Assembly (NCBI GenBank): GCA_001692895.1
Contig: KV748185.1
Location: 1,612,001 to 1,676,000 of the forward strand
Length of the DNA stretch: 64,000 nucleotides
Reading direction: 5' to 3'
Source of the DNA: Cenococcum geophilum 1.58
Taxonomy: Eukaryota; Ascomycota; Dothideomycetes; Gloniales; Gloniaceae
Notes under the pieces: model-generated
Database searches by the model: none
What the model saw: the letters and a program-made list of their open reading frames with translations, nothing else
Told to the model about the DNA's origin: nothing
Program-made: the position numbers and the translations under genes
Shown here: piece by piece, positions 22,070 to 33,279 of the stretch
Layout of the letters: each line of letters begins with the position of its first letter
Numbering within the stretch: the stretch's first letter is position 1

Positions 22070-25000
22070 ACTAGTATTCTACTATAAAAAGGATTCTTAA
22101 AGAACCCAAACCTAAATTTAATACTAACTTTGTACCTAATACTAAACCTAAACCTAAATAAAAAACTATAGATAATCTAAACAAGCTTAGCACCCTAGAT
22201 ATCCGTATAATTGGAGCTACCCCGCTAGTATAACTTGCCAAGAAACCTAAATATATAATCTTCGCCGTCACTATAGCAGATATTAAGAAGGCCTTAGTAC
22301 CGAAAAAGTATACTAACCCTGCTATAAAGGTACTAGTAGAGTACTATAACTGCCTAAAGGTATTTTTATAGAAGGAAGCCGATAAGTTACTAGAATACCG
22401 ATTGTATAACTATAAAATTATACTTAAAGAAGAAAAGCAGCCTAGATTTAGACCCCTATATAGGATGTTCTAAAACGAACTCTAAGTATTATAAAAGTAT
22501 TTAGATAAGAACCTAATTAAAGAATTTATTAGAGTAAGCTCGTCGCCTATAGCCGTACTAGTAATCTTCGTTAAGAAACCCAGCGGCGGTTTATACTTCT
22601 GCGTAGACTACTAAGCTCTTAACACTGTTACCGTTAAGAACTAATATCCGATCCCGTTAATATAAGAGACGCTAAACCAACTAAATAAGGCTTGTTACTA
22701 CACAAAGCTTAATATTATCTCTATATTTAACCATCTCCGTATTATAAAGAGAGATAAATAGTTTACTGTATTTTATACCCGATATAGACTATTTAAGTAC
22801 TTAGTAATACCCTTTAGCCTTATAAACGCTCTAAGCTTGTTTTAACATTATATAAATAACACCCTATGTCCCTACCTAGACGTCTTCTATACTGCTTATA
22901 TCAACAATATCCTAATATATAGTAATAACCTAACCGAATATTGGAAACACGTTAACCTTATCCTATAAGCCCTGCATAGAGCTAGCCTTTAATTAGATAT
23001 AAATAAATGCAAGTTTTATAAAATGGAAGTCCTATACCTTAGGCTTCTTATTTCTATAAACGGTATATAAATAGACCTAAAGAAAGTCGAAGTAATTATA
23101 AACTAGTAAGAACCTAAGAACGTTAAGGATGTAAGAGCCTTTATAGGATTTGCCAATTTCTACTAACGGTTTATTAATAACTTCTCTGCCCTAGTTTTAC
23201 CCCTTATTGCTCTAACCCAAAAGGATAAAGCTTTTATCTTTGATAAGGAATGTAAGAAGGCCTTTACTTATCTAAAGGTTATATTTATTACTGCACCTAT
23301 ACTTTAACACTTTAACCTAGAATGAATAAGTATTATAGAGGCCGACTTATCTAATTACGTTACTAGAGGCATTCTGTCTTAATATAACAAAGAAGGAGTA
23401 TTACACCCTATAGTATACTTCTTAAAATAACTAAGCCCTACCGAATATAATTATAAGATCTACGATAAAGAATTACTAGCTATTATTAGATACTTTAAGC
23501 AATGGCGACCTAAGCTAGAAGGCACCAGATTTCTAATTAAGGTCCTTAGCGACTATAAGAACCTATAGTACTTTACAACTACAAAATAGCTAAGTTATTA
23601 TTAAGCCCGCTAGTTAGAATATCTATTACGCTTCCAATTCTTAATTACGTACTACTTAGGCGTTTAAGACTAGAAGCCTAATGCCCTAACCTAACGCTCG
23701 CAAGACGCGCTAGCCCTAGAGGAAGCGCGCTCTTACTAAAATTAGACCCTACTTCGCCCTAAACTATTTAACTCTCCTACTAAAGACCTTATAGTATACG
23801 TCCTTAAAATAACTAATTAACTAATTAAATAGATTATAGCCGACGAATACCTAAATAACGAGTTTATTTAAGAAATGCTTAAGCTAATTTAAGATAGCGC
23901 CAGACGCTCTAAAAAGATTTCTTTAAGTAAATACGAAGCTTGCGGAAACCGCTTATATTACTAAAACTGTTTAGTTATCCTTAATTATAATAAGCTTAAG
24001 CTTAAGCTCCTTAAACACGTATATAATCTACCTATCGCCGGCCACCTAGGCTAAGGAAAGACCCTAGAACTACTTTAATGGGAGTATTACTGGCCGAATA
24101 TATATAATATAATATAAAGGTACGTCTCTAGCTGCCACACCTGTTAATGAGCTAAAGCCTTATATAAGATATATAACGGTCTTTTAAAGCCGCTGCCTAT
24201 TCCGGACTAAAGATAAAAGGATATCATAATTAACTTTATTATTAACCTCCCCAAAAGTAGAGGCTAAATAAATATTATAGTAGTTATAAACCAACTATCT
24301 AAGATAAGGCACTTAATCGCCTGTCCTAATATATTAACGCCTACCGTTACCTAACTATTCCTAAATTACGTATAAAAACTCCACAGACTCCCTAAAATAA
24401 TTATCTCTAATAGAGGTAGCTAGTTTATTTCTGTATTTTAGGAAGAAACGGATAACTAAACGGAATATATAAATGCTATAATGGAATAGTATATTTGGAT
24501 ATACACGTTATACTTATAAGATAACTAGATTAACTGGCTTATATTTGCTAAGTTTATAATAAATAATTCCGTCTTAAAAACTATAAAGGTCTCCTCATTT
24601 CTAGCCAACTACGGCTAGTATCTATAAATAGGTTTTAAACCCTTTAGCAACGTTCCTCGCCCCGCTTATTAAGCTTTATAAGTTATAGAAGTGAATAAAT
24701 TTATAAAAAAGATAGAGGAACTGTAATAGTTTCTTACTAACGAAATAATATAGGCCCAATCCGTTTATAAAGCCGCAGCGAATAAGAAATAACCCTAGCA
24801 CTAGCTTACTAAATTGGTAACTTTATCTGGCTAGATATAAGAAATCTAAACATAAAACGACCTGCTAAGAAACTTAGTTAGAAGAACGCTGGCCCTTATA
24901 AGGTTAAGAAGGTTATCTCCTCTTACTCCTACTAATTAAAGCTCCCTAATACGGTTAAAATCTACCCTATATTCCACATATTAGTCCTCTATTTTACTAC

Positions 25001-25262
25001 CCCTATATTAAACGCCCTGCCTAAACAGATATAGGACCCTCCCCTACTAGTTAAAGTTGATAGTAAGAACAAGTACTTTATTAAAAGAATTTATAATATT
25101 AAGTATAATAAACGGAAGCGCTAATATATATATCTTATAAAATGGAGAGGCTTTACTAAGTCCTTATAGGAACCCGTTAACTCTATAGGATTTATATAAG
25201 CCGCAGAAGACTTTTATAAACTCTACCCAGAACTACTACAGCCCTATCTCGCAGAAGCTTAA
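22070..25262 (+). pseudogene. Element C1 pol pseudogene
   Basis: Pre-RT and RT at about 22330-23080 read YNYKIILKEEK, then [25 protein letters not shown] and the catalytic box YINNILIYS (both Asp of the YxDD box now Asn). RNase H at about 23200-23680 has [14 protein letters not shown]. Integrase at about 23960-24700 has the HHCC remnant AGHL and NFIINLPKS. A chromodomain at about 25080-25230 reads YIYLIKWRGF with downstream AAEDFYKLYPE. It would catalyse reverse transcription and targeted integration. Many TAG/TAA codons are present. Confidence 0.85.
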
Positions 25263-25279
25263 GTTTAAAGGGGGGGTAC

Positions 25280-25639
25280 TATTATAGGACATATCTATAA
25301 CACCTTGTATACATCTACCTATTTCTACTAACTTAGCAATAAGAGACTAACCGTAAAATAGCAATCTAATAGCAATCTAATGGCAATCTACAGTATTCTG
25401 CCATATTCTACTAAATTCCACTAAATTTTACTAAGTTCTGCTAGGACCACGACCTAAACCCTATTCTGCCCTATATATATATTAACTAAGTAACTAAGTT
25501 AACAATATATGCCCTTTCTTCCCGTTCTCCTACCTTCTCTCCTTATATAACGTCTTAACCTCCTTATATAGTCTATATATATAGCTTAATAATATTTACC
25601 TTACTATATATTATCGTCGTTTATACTTACTCCGTAATA
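25280..25639 (+). repeat. Element C1 3' LTR (360 bp)
   Basis: Starts TATTATAGGACA (ancestral TGTTATAGGACA) and ends CTCCGTAATA. It matches 32937-33265 but is 31 bp longer, through two indels of about 11 and 20 bp. It includes three AGCAATCTAA-type units and an ATTCTGCCATATTCT block also seen in element D. The next five bases are CCTAT, the expected TSD copy. Confidence 0.88.
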
Positions 25640-26525
25640 CCTATAAGTAAAGGCTATATAAATATTATAGTAGTTATAGACCAACTATTTAAGATAAGGT
25701 ACTTAATCGCCTACCCTAATATATTAACGCCTACCGTCGCCTAACTGTTCCTAGATTACGTATAGAAACTCTATAAACTCCCTAAAATAATTATCTCTAA
25801 TAAAGGTAGCTAGTTTATCTTTATATTCTGAAAAGAATTAACTACCTAACTCTGTATTAAAGTACTACTATTTATTATATATTACCCAGAAATAGACGGT
25901 TAAACGGAATATATAAACGCTATAATGGAATAGTATATCTAGATATATACGTTATATTTATAAGATAACTAGCTTAACTAGCTTATATTTATAAGATAAC
26001 TAGCTTAACTAGCTTATATTTATTAAGTTTACTATAAATAATTCTGTCTTAAAAACTATAAAGGTCTCCCCGTTCTTAGCTAATTACGGCTAGTACCTAT
26101 AAATAGGTTTTAAACCTTTTAGTAATATTCCTCGCCTAGCTTATTACGCCTTATAAGTTGTAAAAGTAAATAAATTTATAAAGAAGATGGAGGAACTATA
26201 ATAGTTCCTTACTAGTGAAATAATATAGGCCTAATCTATTTATAAAGCCGCAGCGAATAAGAAATAAACCTTAGTACCAGCTTACTAAATTAGAAACTTT
26301 ATTTAGCTAGATATAAGAAACCTAAATACGAAACGACCTACTAAGAAACTTAATTAGAAGAACGCTGGCCCTTATAAAATTAAGGAGGTTATTTCCTCTT
26401 ACGCCTACTAACTAAAGCTCCCTAATACGGTTAAAATCTACCCCATATTCTATACGTTAGTTCTCTGCCTTACTACCCCTATATTAGACGCCCTGCCTAA
26501 ATAAATAAAAGACCCTCCCCTACTA
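25640..26525 (+). pseudogene. Element C2 integrase and downstream pol fragment
   Basis: Opens at the block equivalent to C1's INIIVVI.QLSKIRHLI and follows C1 to the residues just before the chromodomain. A tandem duplication at about 25967-26026 repeats TTATAAGATAACTAGCTTAA and is absent from C1 (24510-24545). RIP stops are at different sites from C1, so the two copies were mutated independently. Confidence 0.78.
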
Positions 26526-26530
26526 GTTAA
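26526..26530. repeat. Target-site duplication of element D, left copy (GTTAA)
   Basis: GTTAA before the D 5' LTR; the same bases follow its 3' LTR at 32709-32713. The interrupted C2 sequence CTAGTTAAAGT is intact in C1 near 25050, which confirms the empty site. Confidence 0.92.
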
Positions 26531-26740
26531 TGTAACGGCGCTATCGCATATTACCTGCCAAATTCTACCATATTCTGCCAACTTATAATTGGCCCGCCTA
26601 AAGCTAGCGCCTTAGCGGCTTACCTTATATATTTGTTTATATCAGTCCTAGCGACCCCTTTTCCTTCTCTTTAGCTTAGTATCTTTGTAATATAGCATTC
26701 TATAAGCTTTGGTTTAGAGGCATTTATATAAGCCGTAATA
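26531..26740 (+). repeat. Element D 5' LTR (210 bp)
   Basis: Starts TGTAACGGCGCTATCGC and ends AAGCCGTAATA; it matches 32499-32708 at full length. It contains ATTCTACCATATTCTGCC near its start. Confidence 0.93.
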
Positions 26741-26955
26741 TTATACTAAGCTTACCCTACTTTGCCTGGGAAGGCCTTAATAATATCCCACCCTAAAGAA
26801 ACTTCGTCTACAACAACGCATTAACGCACTATACTTAGACACTAAAATAACTCTATATTACCTAAGAAGGCCTAGATAATATCCCACCTTATAAGCTAGA
26901 TAGGACTAGACCTGTACCCCTAGAATTAAAACTAAAGTATAGAATACTAACAAAC
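26741..26955 (+). other. Element D leader with a near-duplicate segment
   Basis: No coding sequence. A segment with AAGGCCT..ATAATATCCCACC occurs at about 26773-26794 and again at about 26869-26890, spaced about 96 bp. It lies between LTR and gag, where packaging or translation signals are expected. Confidence 0.6.
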
Positions 26956-26959
26956 CTTA

Positions 26960-28110
26960 GGAAGCTAATAATGGCACCTAAAGTAAGCTTATTTAAGAGA
27001 GTTGCCTTTACCTAAGAGGAACCTAAGATCTAATTAGGATTAGAAATTAAAGATAATAATAACGTTATAGACGTATGTAAGTAGATTCGCGCCTTTATAG
27101 CTAGCTAGGAAGCTAATTATCTTAAAGCGAGAAATATATAAGAGACCTTATAAGAGATTCTAGAAAGCCTTACGGCCCTATAAAATAGCCTAGCTTCCCC
27201 TTTTTAAAGCCCTAGCTAACCTATTTACTCTACTAAATATAATATACTAGGGAGTATAGATATAATAACAAAGCAATTAAAGTCCGTTAAGCTTTTTAAC
27301 CCCCTACTACTATCTAACAGGATAGACCCTACCTTTAAAAATTAGAGGATTTAAGTATAAGGAAAGCTCCGCGTTAACTATAACTATTTCTTTTTTAAAA
27401 AAGCTAAAATGCTCTACCTCTTTAGTTAAACCACTGGGGACGCCTAACGGCACCTTTAAGCCAAGTTTAAGGATAACTCCCCTATCTAATTTATATCTGT
27501 TAATAAGATAATATAGCACCTAGCGGCTATTTACGTTAACCTAAACAAAGTACGGGATACCTATTATAACTATAATCGCCTAATAATAAAACTGAACTAA
27601 CCCTTTACTAAATTCTAGACTTAATTCCTATACCTTATAGGAGAAGGCCAGGTTTCCCTTAAATACTACTAATTGGACCTATATAATAAGCTAACAATCT
27701 AGCTATAAGAAAAGATCGCTATAACCTTAAATAACCTACTAACCCACAAAAAACTCGTAGCTTATTACCTATTATTAGACTTAAAACTAAAGCAGATTAA
27801 CGCCTACCCTAATTAGTAGAAGTAACTCTATAATAATTGGAACTCGCTAGCTATACCTATAGGAGCTAGAGTAGGAAAATAAGTTATAACTACTCTTATA
27901 CTAAAGGCGGTTATAACTACGTACTAGTAAGCCTCGCCCGATAAGTTATATACTATGCTATTAACTAGTATCTGCCGTAATACTCTAATTAACCCTACCT
28001 TGGCTACGTGCTTTAATTATAATAAGTAGGGTTATATTATCTTATCCTGCCCGGAGCTAAAGGATATAGGCAATATTAAGGAGATAGAGAAAGAAGAAAC
28101 GTCCAATAAG
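26960..28110 (+). pseudogene. Element D gag with zinc knuckle
   Basis: The plus-strand frame gives a typical fungal Gypsy gag. Around 27360-27540 it reads GKLRVNYNYF, then KAMLY/KMLYLFS and TTGDA*RHL; around 27590-27700 it reads NQPFTKF and GEGQVSL (with Gln at stops). The knuckle at about 28000-28045 reads CFNYNK*GYIILSC: first and last Cys kept, second Cys and His now Tyr. The minus-strand open frame at 27310-27519 is a shadow. Confidence 0.82.
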
Positions 28111-28199
28111 TTAGGGAAAAAAACCCTAGGGAAAGACTCCCCCTTAGGGTACCCTATTAATCTTAAAGAGATTAATCTTAGTTAGTTAATAGGTAGAAA

Positions 28200-31100
28200 G
28201 CATTTTACGGTTCTATATATAGTATCTTAAAATGGATATAGAGTTAATATAACCGCCCTTATTAATACTAGAGTAAATAGCTTCGCCTTTATAAATACTG
28301 CCTATATAAATAATATTGCCAAGTTTCTAAATATAGAAGCCATCCGACTAGGGAAGCCTATTTAGGTAAAAGGCTATAACGGCTAAGCCGGTTAGCCTGT
28401 TACCTACGTTTTAAAGTTATATATCGCTCTTAACGGACGACGCTAATATAGTATCCCCTTTTATATCCTAGACCTAGGGTCCTATAATATAATCCTTAGA
28501 CGAAAATAGATGTCCTATTTTAATATTTAGTTAAATATGCGATAAAGATAGTTTATCTAGCCAGAAAATAGACCAAGGTTACCCTCCTTTATTAGGGAGA
28601 TCTAAACTAACCGTAAGACACTAGCCGTAAGGGCTAACCCTACCTATTAGTAGAATGTCTAGGCCCGTAACCTAGCCTTTGCCTAAAAAGACGCCTACCG
28701 CGAAGCTAAAAAGAACTCCGTACGAATAAAGATACTCTCCTAAAGCGCTATATTTAAAAAGGACTCTACGTATAAAAGCGGAATAGATAGTAATATAGAC
28801 AATGTCTAAATTACATAGATCTAACTAGTATAGAAAAGAACGTATTAATAGGATATAAGGGATAACCTCTAAAATATGCAGTAGGAGCTAAAAGGAGTAA
28901 TAATAACGCTAGTACCCTAGAAGTCCCTAAAGTTATATACGCCCCTATTATTAGGCAACCCCATTATAAACATTACTACAATTAGCGCTATAGCGTTCCA
29001 CTTTAATATATACTAAAAGGATAATAAGGTCTTTATAACGAGCCTATATAAAATTAACTAAATTATTAATAATAGAGAGGAAAGGCTAGATAAGGAAACT
29101 AACAAGAAACTAGTTAAATACTTCCTTCCTACTATTTATACAGACTATAAGAATGTATTCTTAAAGGCGGCTTTAAATAAATTACCCCCCTACCAAATAT
29201 ACGACTATAAGATTTAATTAAAAGCTAATAACTTACTAGGCTATAGCCCCCTCTACTATTAATTAACGGATAAGCTAAAAGTAATAAAGTAGTACTTAAT
29301 TAATAACCTAGATAAAGGGTTTATTAAGCTAAGTTAAGCCCCTTTTACTTCCCCTATTCTATTTATAAAAAAGCCTAATAACGGCCTTTATTTTTATATT
29401 AACTATTAAAAGCTAAATACTATTACTTAAAAGGACTAGTATCCTATTCCTTTAATTAACGAGACCCGTACACGTCTAAGCTAGGTAAAGATTTTTACTA
29501 AACTTAATATCCGCTAAGCTTTCTACTAAATTAGGATAAACCTTATATTTAAATATTTAATAACATTCCGTACCTGTTATGGTTCCTATAAATATAAAGT
29601 TCTTCCTTTTAGACTAATAAATGGACCAGCTATATACTAAAGGTATATAAATAACATTCTTTTTAATTACCTTAATAAATTCTGCATAGTATACCTAAAT
29701 AACATTCTTATATACTTAGACAATAAACTTAAGCATTAAGTTTATATTAAGAAGGTCCTAAAGAGACTATAGAATATAGGCTTATAAGCTAATATTAAAA
29801 AATATAAGTTTAGGGTAAAACGTATAAAATACCTTGGATTTATTATAACCACAGAAGGAATTAAGGTTGACCCTAAGAAGGTAGAGGCAATCCGTAACTA
29901 GAAGCCCCCTTATATAATAAAAGGAATCTAATCCTTTCTTAGTTTTTATAACTTCTACCGCTAGTTTATCTATAACTATAGAATTATAGCAAAACCTCTC
30001 GTATAACTAACCAGGAAGGACACGCCTTTTATCTTTAATAATAGCTGTATAGAAGCCTTTAAAGAGATAAAGAATTGGCTTATCTCTTTCCTAATCCTTT
30101 ATTACTATAACCTAAACTTTAAATTAATGCTAGAAACGGACGCCTTTAATAGGATTATAGCGGGAATCCTATTATAGTTATATCTAAATAGCGAATAATA
30201 CCCTATAGCTTTCTTCTTAAAAATAATAGACTTAGCTAAGTATAACTATAAAGTATATAATAAAGAAATACTATGTATTATTTAATTACTTTTTTAATAG
30301 TGTGTAGAGCTTAAAGGTATAAACTCCCGGATTAAGATATATACAGATTATAAAGCCCTAGAGTACTTTATAACTATAAAGTAGCTTACTAAATAATAAG
30401 CCTAGTAGGCTAAAATACTCTTCTAATTCTTCTTTACGATTATATATTATTCTAGTAAGTAAAACTCTAAGGCTAATGCCCTAACCTAAAGAGAATAAGA
30501 TATAGGCCCCTAGAATAAGCTAAAGACCTAATATTAGATACGCGCCCTCTTTATTCCAGAATAGCTTAACCTATAGATTCTTAAGGAGCTAGACTCCTAG
30601 TAAAACGAGCTAGCACTAATAGAGGAGTTCTTAAATAAGCTAATAGGGCTAATTAACCGCCTCCTAACTGCAAACCGCATGGCTAACGCCTTAAGAGCCC
30701 TCTATAAATAAGCTATAAAAGGAGACCCCAATTTTAAAATAGAGGAAGGATTGCTCCTATACTAGGAGCGGCTTATAGTCCCTAATATTAACAATCTACG
30801 GACTAAACTAATCCGCGAAGCTTATTACTAAGTCTCTATAGCATACTCTAGCAAAAATAAAACCCGTAAAATTATTAACTACCGCTACTACTAGCTAAGA
30901 ATAGTTATAAATATCAATTAATATATACGGAACTGCAAAAACTACTAAAGAGCTATAATCCCACGGAATAAAACCCTAGGACTATTTAAGCCACTCCTAA
31001 TACTAGAGCGCCTTTAGTAGTATATCTTTAGAGACTTTTATAAACTACTTAGGGACCGTAACGGATATAATATAGTTATAGTTATAGTTAACCACTTTAG

Positions 31101-32200
31101 TAAACGCCCGTTTTTAATTCCTTATTATAAGAACATTAATATTAAAGAGGTAGCCTAGCTATATATCTATTACGTTTACTAAATCTATAGACTACTAGAT
31201 ACTATTATATCTAATTATAGGCTATAGTTTATATCGGCCTTCTAGAATAAGTTTACCTAGATCTTAGGCATTAAGCTAAAGCTTTCTACGGCTTATTACC
31301 CCTAGATAAATAGTTAGATAGAGATTATAAATTAGTACCCAGACTAAAGGCTTAGGCCCTTTATTAACTATTTCTAGGATAACTAGTTTAAACTACTACC
31401 CTTAATAAACTACGCGTAAGTAACCTTACCCTATAACTCTATAGGGTTTACCCTAATTTAGCTAAAAATAGAATACTTACCCTATATAAGCTTTAACTAA
31501 AAAAGGCTAGAAGAACCCTAAACTGTATAAGAGAAGCTATCTTATACTAAGGCCTAACAGTATGCTAAATGATTGGAGGAGGCCTAGATAGTAGCCCACG
31601 AGAACCTAGAAAAAGTTTAAAAGTTAATGGAATAGTAGGCAAACAAATACTATTAAGAGCCCAATTTTGCCCCTAGCGATATAGTTTGGGTTATAATAAG
31701 GAATTAAAAGACCGAACGACCTAGCTATAAGCTAGACTACTAAATAATAGGACTATATAAGGTTCTTAAAAAAATAGGTAACTTATACAAAATAAAGCTC
31801 CTAGATTTAATTAGGGTTTACCCTATTTTCTTATTAGATAAGTTACCGAAAGCTATAAATAACCTATTACCTAGACAAAAGAATAAGCCTTCCCTACTAG
31901 TTTAAGTAAATGGTAATAATAAATAGAAGGTTAATAAAATACTAGCCTATAAGATAGTATAGAGAACGCTAAAATACCGTATCTAATAAAAGGGCTATAA
32001 TCCTAACCTAACCTAGTACCCTATATAAAACTTTATAGGCTACTCCTAGAAGCTTAAAGAATTTTATAACTAATACCCTAATATACTTAAACCCCTAGAG
32101 TGCCTAGACAAATAAATAAAATACTAGTATAATAAAGATAATAAGTTACCGGAAGAATATAGGGACAAAAACGCCCTAAAGCCCTAATACAGCTATCTGC
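28200..32200 (+). pseudogene. Element D pol pseudogene (protease, RT, RNase H, integrase, chromodomain)
   Basis: Protease region about 28240-28500 (ALINTRVNSFAF for the ALIDTGA active site). Pre-RT YKI*LKANN. RT about 29290-29880 with NNGLYFYINY, YPIPLI and YLNNILIYL. RNase H about 30000-30480 with LETDAFN and NKEILCII. Integrase HHCC and core about 30820-31480 with NKTRKIINYRYY, DTIISNY and LSTAYYPQ. Chromodomain about 31930-32060 with YRIQ-type strand and FIGYSQKL. Substitutions of Asp to Asn at YLDD and DSG mark G-to-A RIP. The protein would be about 1300 residues if uninterrupted. Confidence 0.88.
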
Positions 32201-32498
32201 TAAATTCTGCCATATTCTGCCGTTTTCTGCTAATACCGTAAAATTTTAAATATCTAGAAACTTTAACCGCCGGTTAAAGTTATCTAATTAGTCAGATCTA
32301 TACTAAGACTTTTAGCGGCTACTCTTTCTAGCCTAGTGCTTATACTTAGCCCACGATCGCCCTTTATACTTAGTTTAAACGTACTTATATCCCCTTTATC
32401 TCCTTATCTTATATTTTATAATCCTATGTTTATAAGCCTAGTACTACCTTATTTCTAACTAAGCCTAAGGGCAGGTTTTCTTTTAAAAAGGGGGGTGA
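32201..32498 (+). other. Element D 3' UTR with perfect 23-bp palindrome and polypurine tract
   Basis: Holds three ATTCTGCC-type units (32212-32240), the palindrome at 32259-32281 followed by ATCTAATTAGTCAGATCT, and the purine run AAAAAGGGGGG (32486-32495) directly before the 3' LTR. Confidence 0.8.
32259..32281. repeat. Palindrome copy 3 (Gypsy D, perfect)
   Basis: Same arms as at 14813-14835 with the opposite central base; flanked by ATCTAATTAGTCAGATC. Confidence 0.85.
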
Positions 32499-32708
32499 TG
32501 TAACGGCGCTATCGCACGTTACCTACCAAATTCTACTATATTCTGCCGACCTATAATTGGCCCGCCTAAAGCTAGCGCCTTAGCGGCTTATCCTATATAT
32601 TTGTTTACATCGGTTCTAGCAACCCCTTTTCCTTCTCTTTAGCTTAGTATCTTCGTAATATAGCATTCTATAAGCTTTAGTTTAAAGGCATTTATACAAG
32701 CCGTAATA
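32499..32708 (+). repeat. Element D 3' LTR (210 bp)
   Basis: Full-length match to 26531-26740, starting TGTAACGGCGC and ending GCCGTAATA; TSD GTTAA follows at 32709-32713. Confidence 0.93.
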
Positions 32709-32713
32709 GTTAA

Positions 32714-32936
32714 AGTAGATAGTAAGAACAAGTACTTTATTAAAAGAATTAATAATATTAAGTATAATAAACGGAAACGCTAATATATATATCTTACAAA
32801 ATAGAGAGGCTTTATTAAGCCCTTATAGGAACCTATTAACTCTATAGGACTTATATAAGCCGTAAAAGACTTTTATAAACTCTACCTAGAACTACTACAG
32901 CCCTATCTCGCAGAAGCTCGAGTTTAAAGGGGGTAC
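32714..32936 (+). pseudogene. Element C2 chromodomain end and polypurine tract
   Basis: Continues C2 after D. It reads KNKYFIKRI, then an IYLTK*RGFIK-like chromodomain strand, then DFYKLYLELL, parallel to C1 at 25060-25262. Ends with AAAGGGGG before the LTR. Confidence 0.8.
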
Positions 32937-33265
32937 TATTATAGGACACCCCTGTAATACCTTATATACATCCACCTATTTCTACTAACTTAGCAATTAA
33001 AAACTAACCGTAAAATAGTAATCTAACGGCAATCTATGGTATTCTGCTATATTCTACTAAGTTTTACTAAATTCTGCTAAGTTCTACCAAGACTATGACC
33101 TAAACCCTATTCTGCCCTATATATATATTAACTAAGCAACTAAGTTAACAATATATGCCCTTTTTTCCTTATGTAACGTCTTGATCTCATTACACAGTTT
33201 ATATACATAGCTTAATAATATCTACTTTGCTATATATTATTGTCGCTTATACTTACTTCGTAATA
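32937..33265 (+). repeat. Element C2 3' LTR (329 bp)
   Basis: Starts TATTATAGGACACCCC and ends TTCGTAATA. It aligns with 25280-25639 except for 31 bp of indels. Copia H sequence follows directly, so C2 appears inserted in H; the TSD partner is outside the window. Confidence 0.88.
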
Positions 33266-33279
33266 ATATAGCTCTATAA

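Larger units (their letters stand above)
22056..25639 (+). mobile_element. Gypsy/chromovirus element C1, 3' part with LTR
   Basis: Plus-strand pol (RT, RNase H, integrase, chromodomain), a polypurine tract AAAGGGGGGG at 25267-25276, and a 3' LTR at 25280-25639. The 5' half is missing here because G begins at 22055. I infer it lies left of the window on the far side of G. Directly after the LTR the sequence resumes inside the integrase of a second copy of the same family (C2). Confidence 0.8.
26531..32708 (+). mobile_element. Gypsy/chromovirus element D, complete, RIP-inactivated
   Basis: About 6.2 kb with two 210-bp LTRs, TSD GTTAA, polypurine tract, and gag - protease - RT - RNase H - integrase - chromodomain in order on the plus strand. 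All domains can be read through TAG/TAA codons. Inserted in C2. Confidence 0.94.
25640..33265 (+). mobile_element. Gypsy element C2 (second C-family copy), 3' part, interrupted by element D
   Basis: 25640-26530 aligns with C1 integrase and downstream sequence from about 24245 on. 32714-32936 continues it to the chromodomain and polypurine tract. 32937-33265 is the 3' LTR. Element D separates the halves with a perfect GTTAA duplication. C2's 5' half is not seen; the simplest reading is that C1 (with everything nested in it) inserted into C2's integrase. Confidence 0.78.

Noticed and set aside
22071..22271. Hydrophobic 66-codon minus-strand frame
   Set aside because: It lies opposite the C1 plus-strand pol; its hydrophobic look comes from TA-rich RIP sequence.
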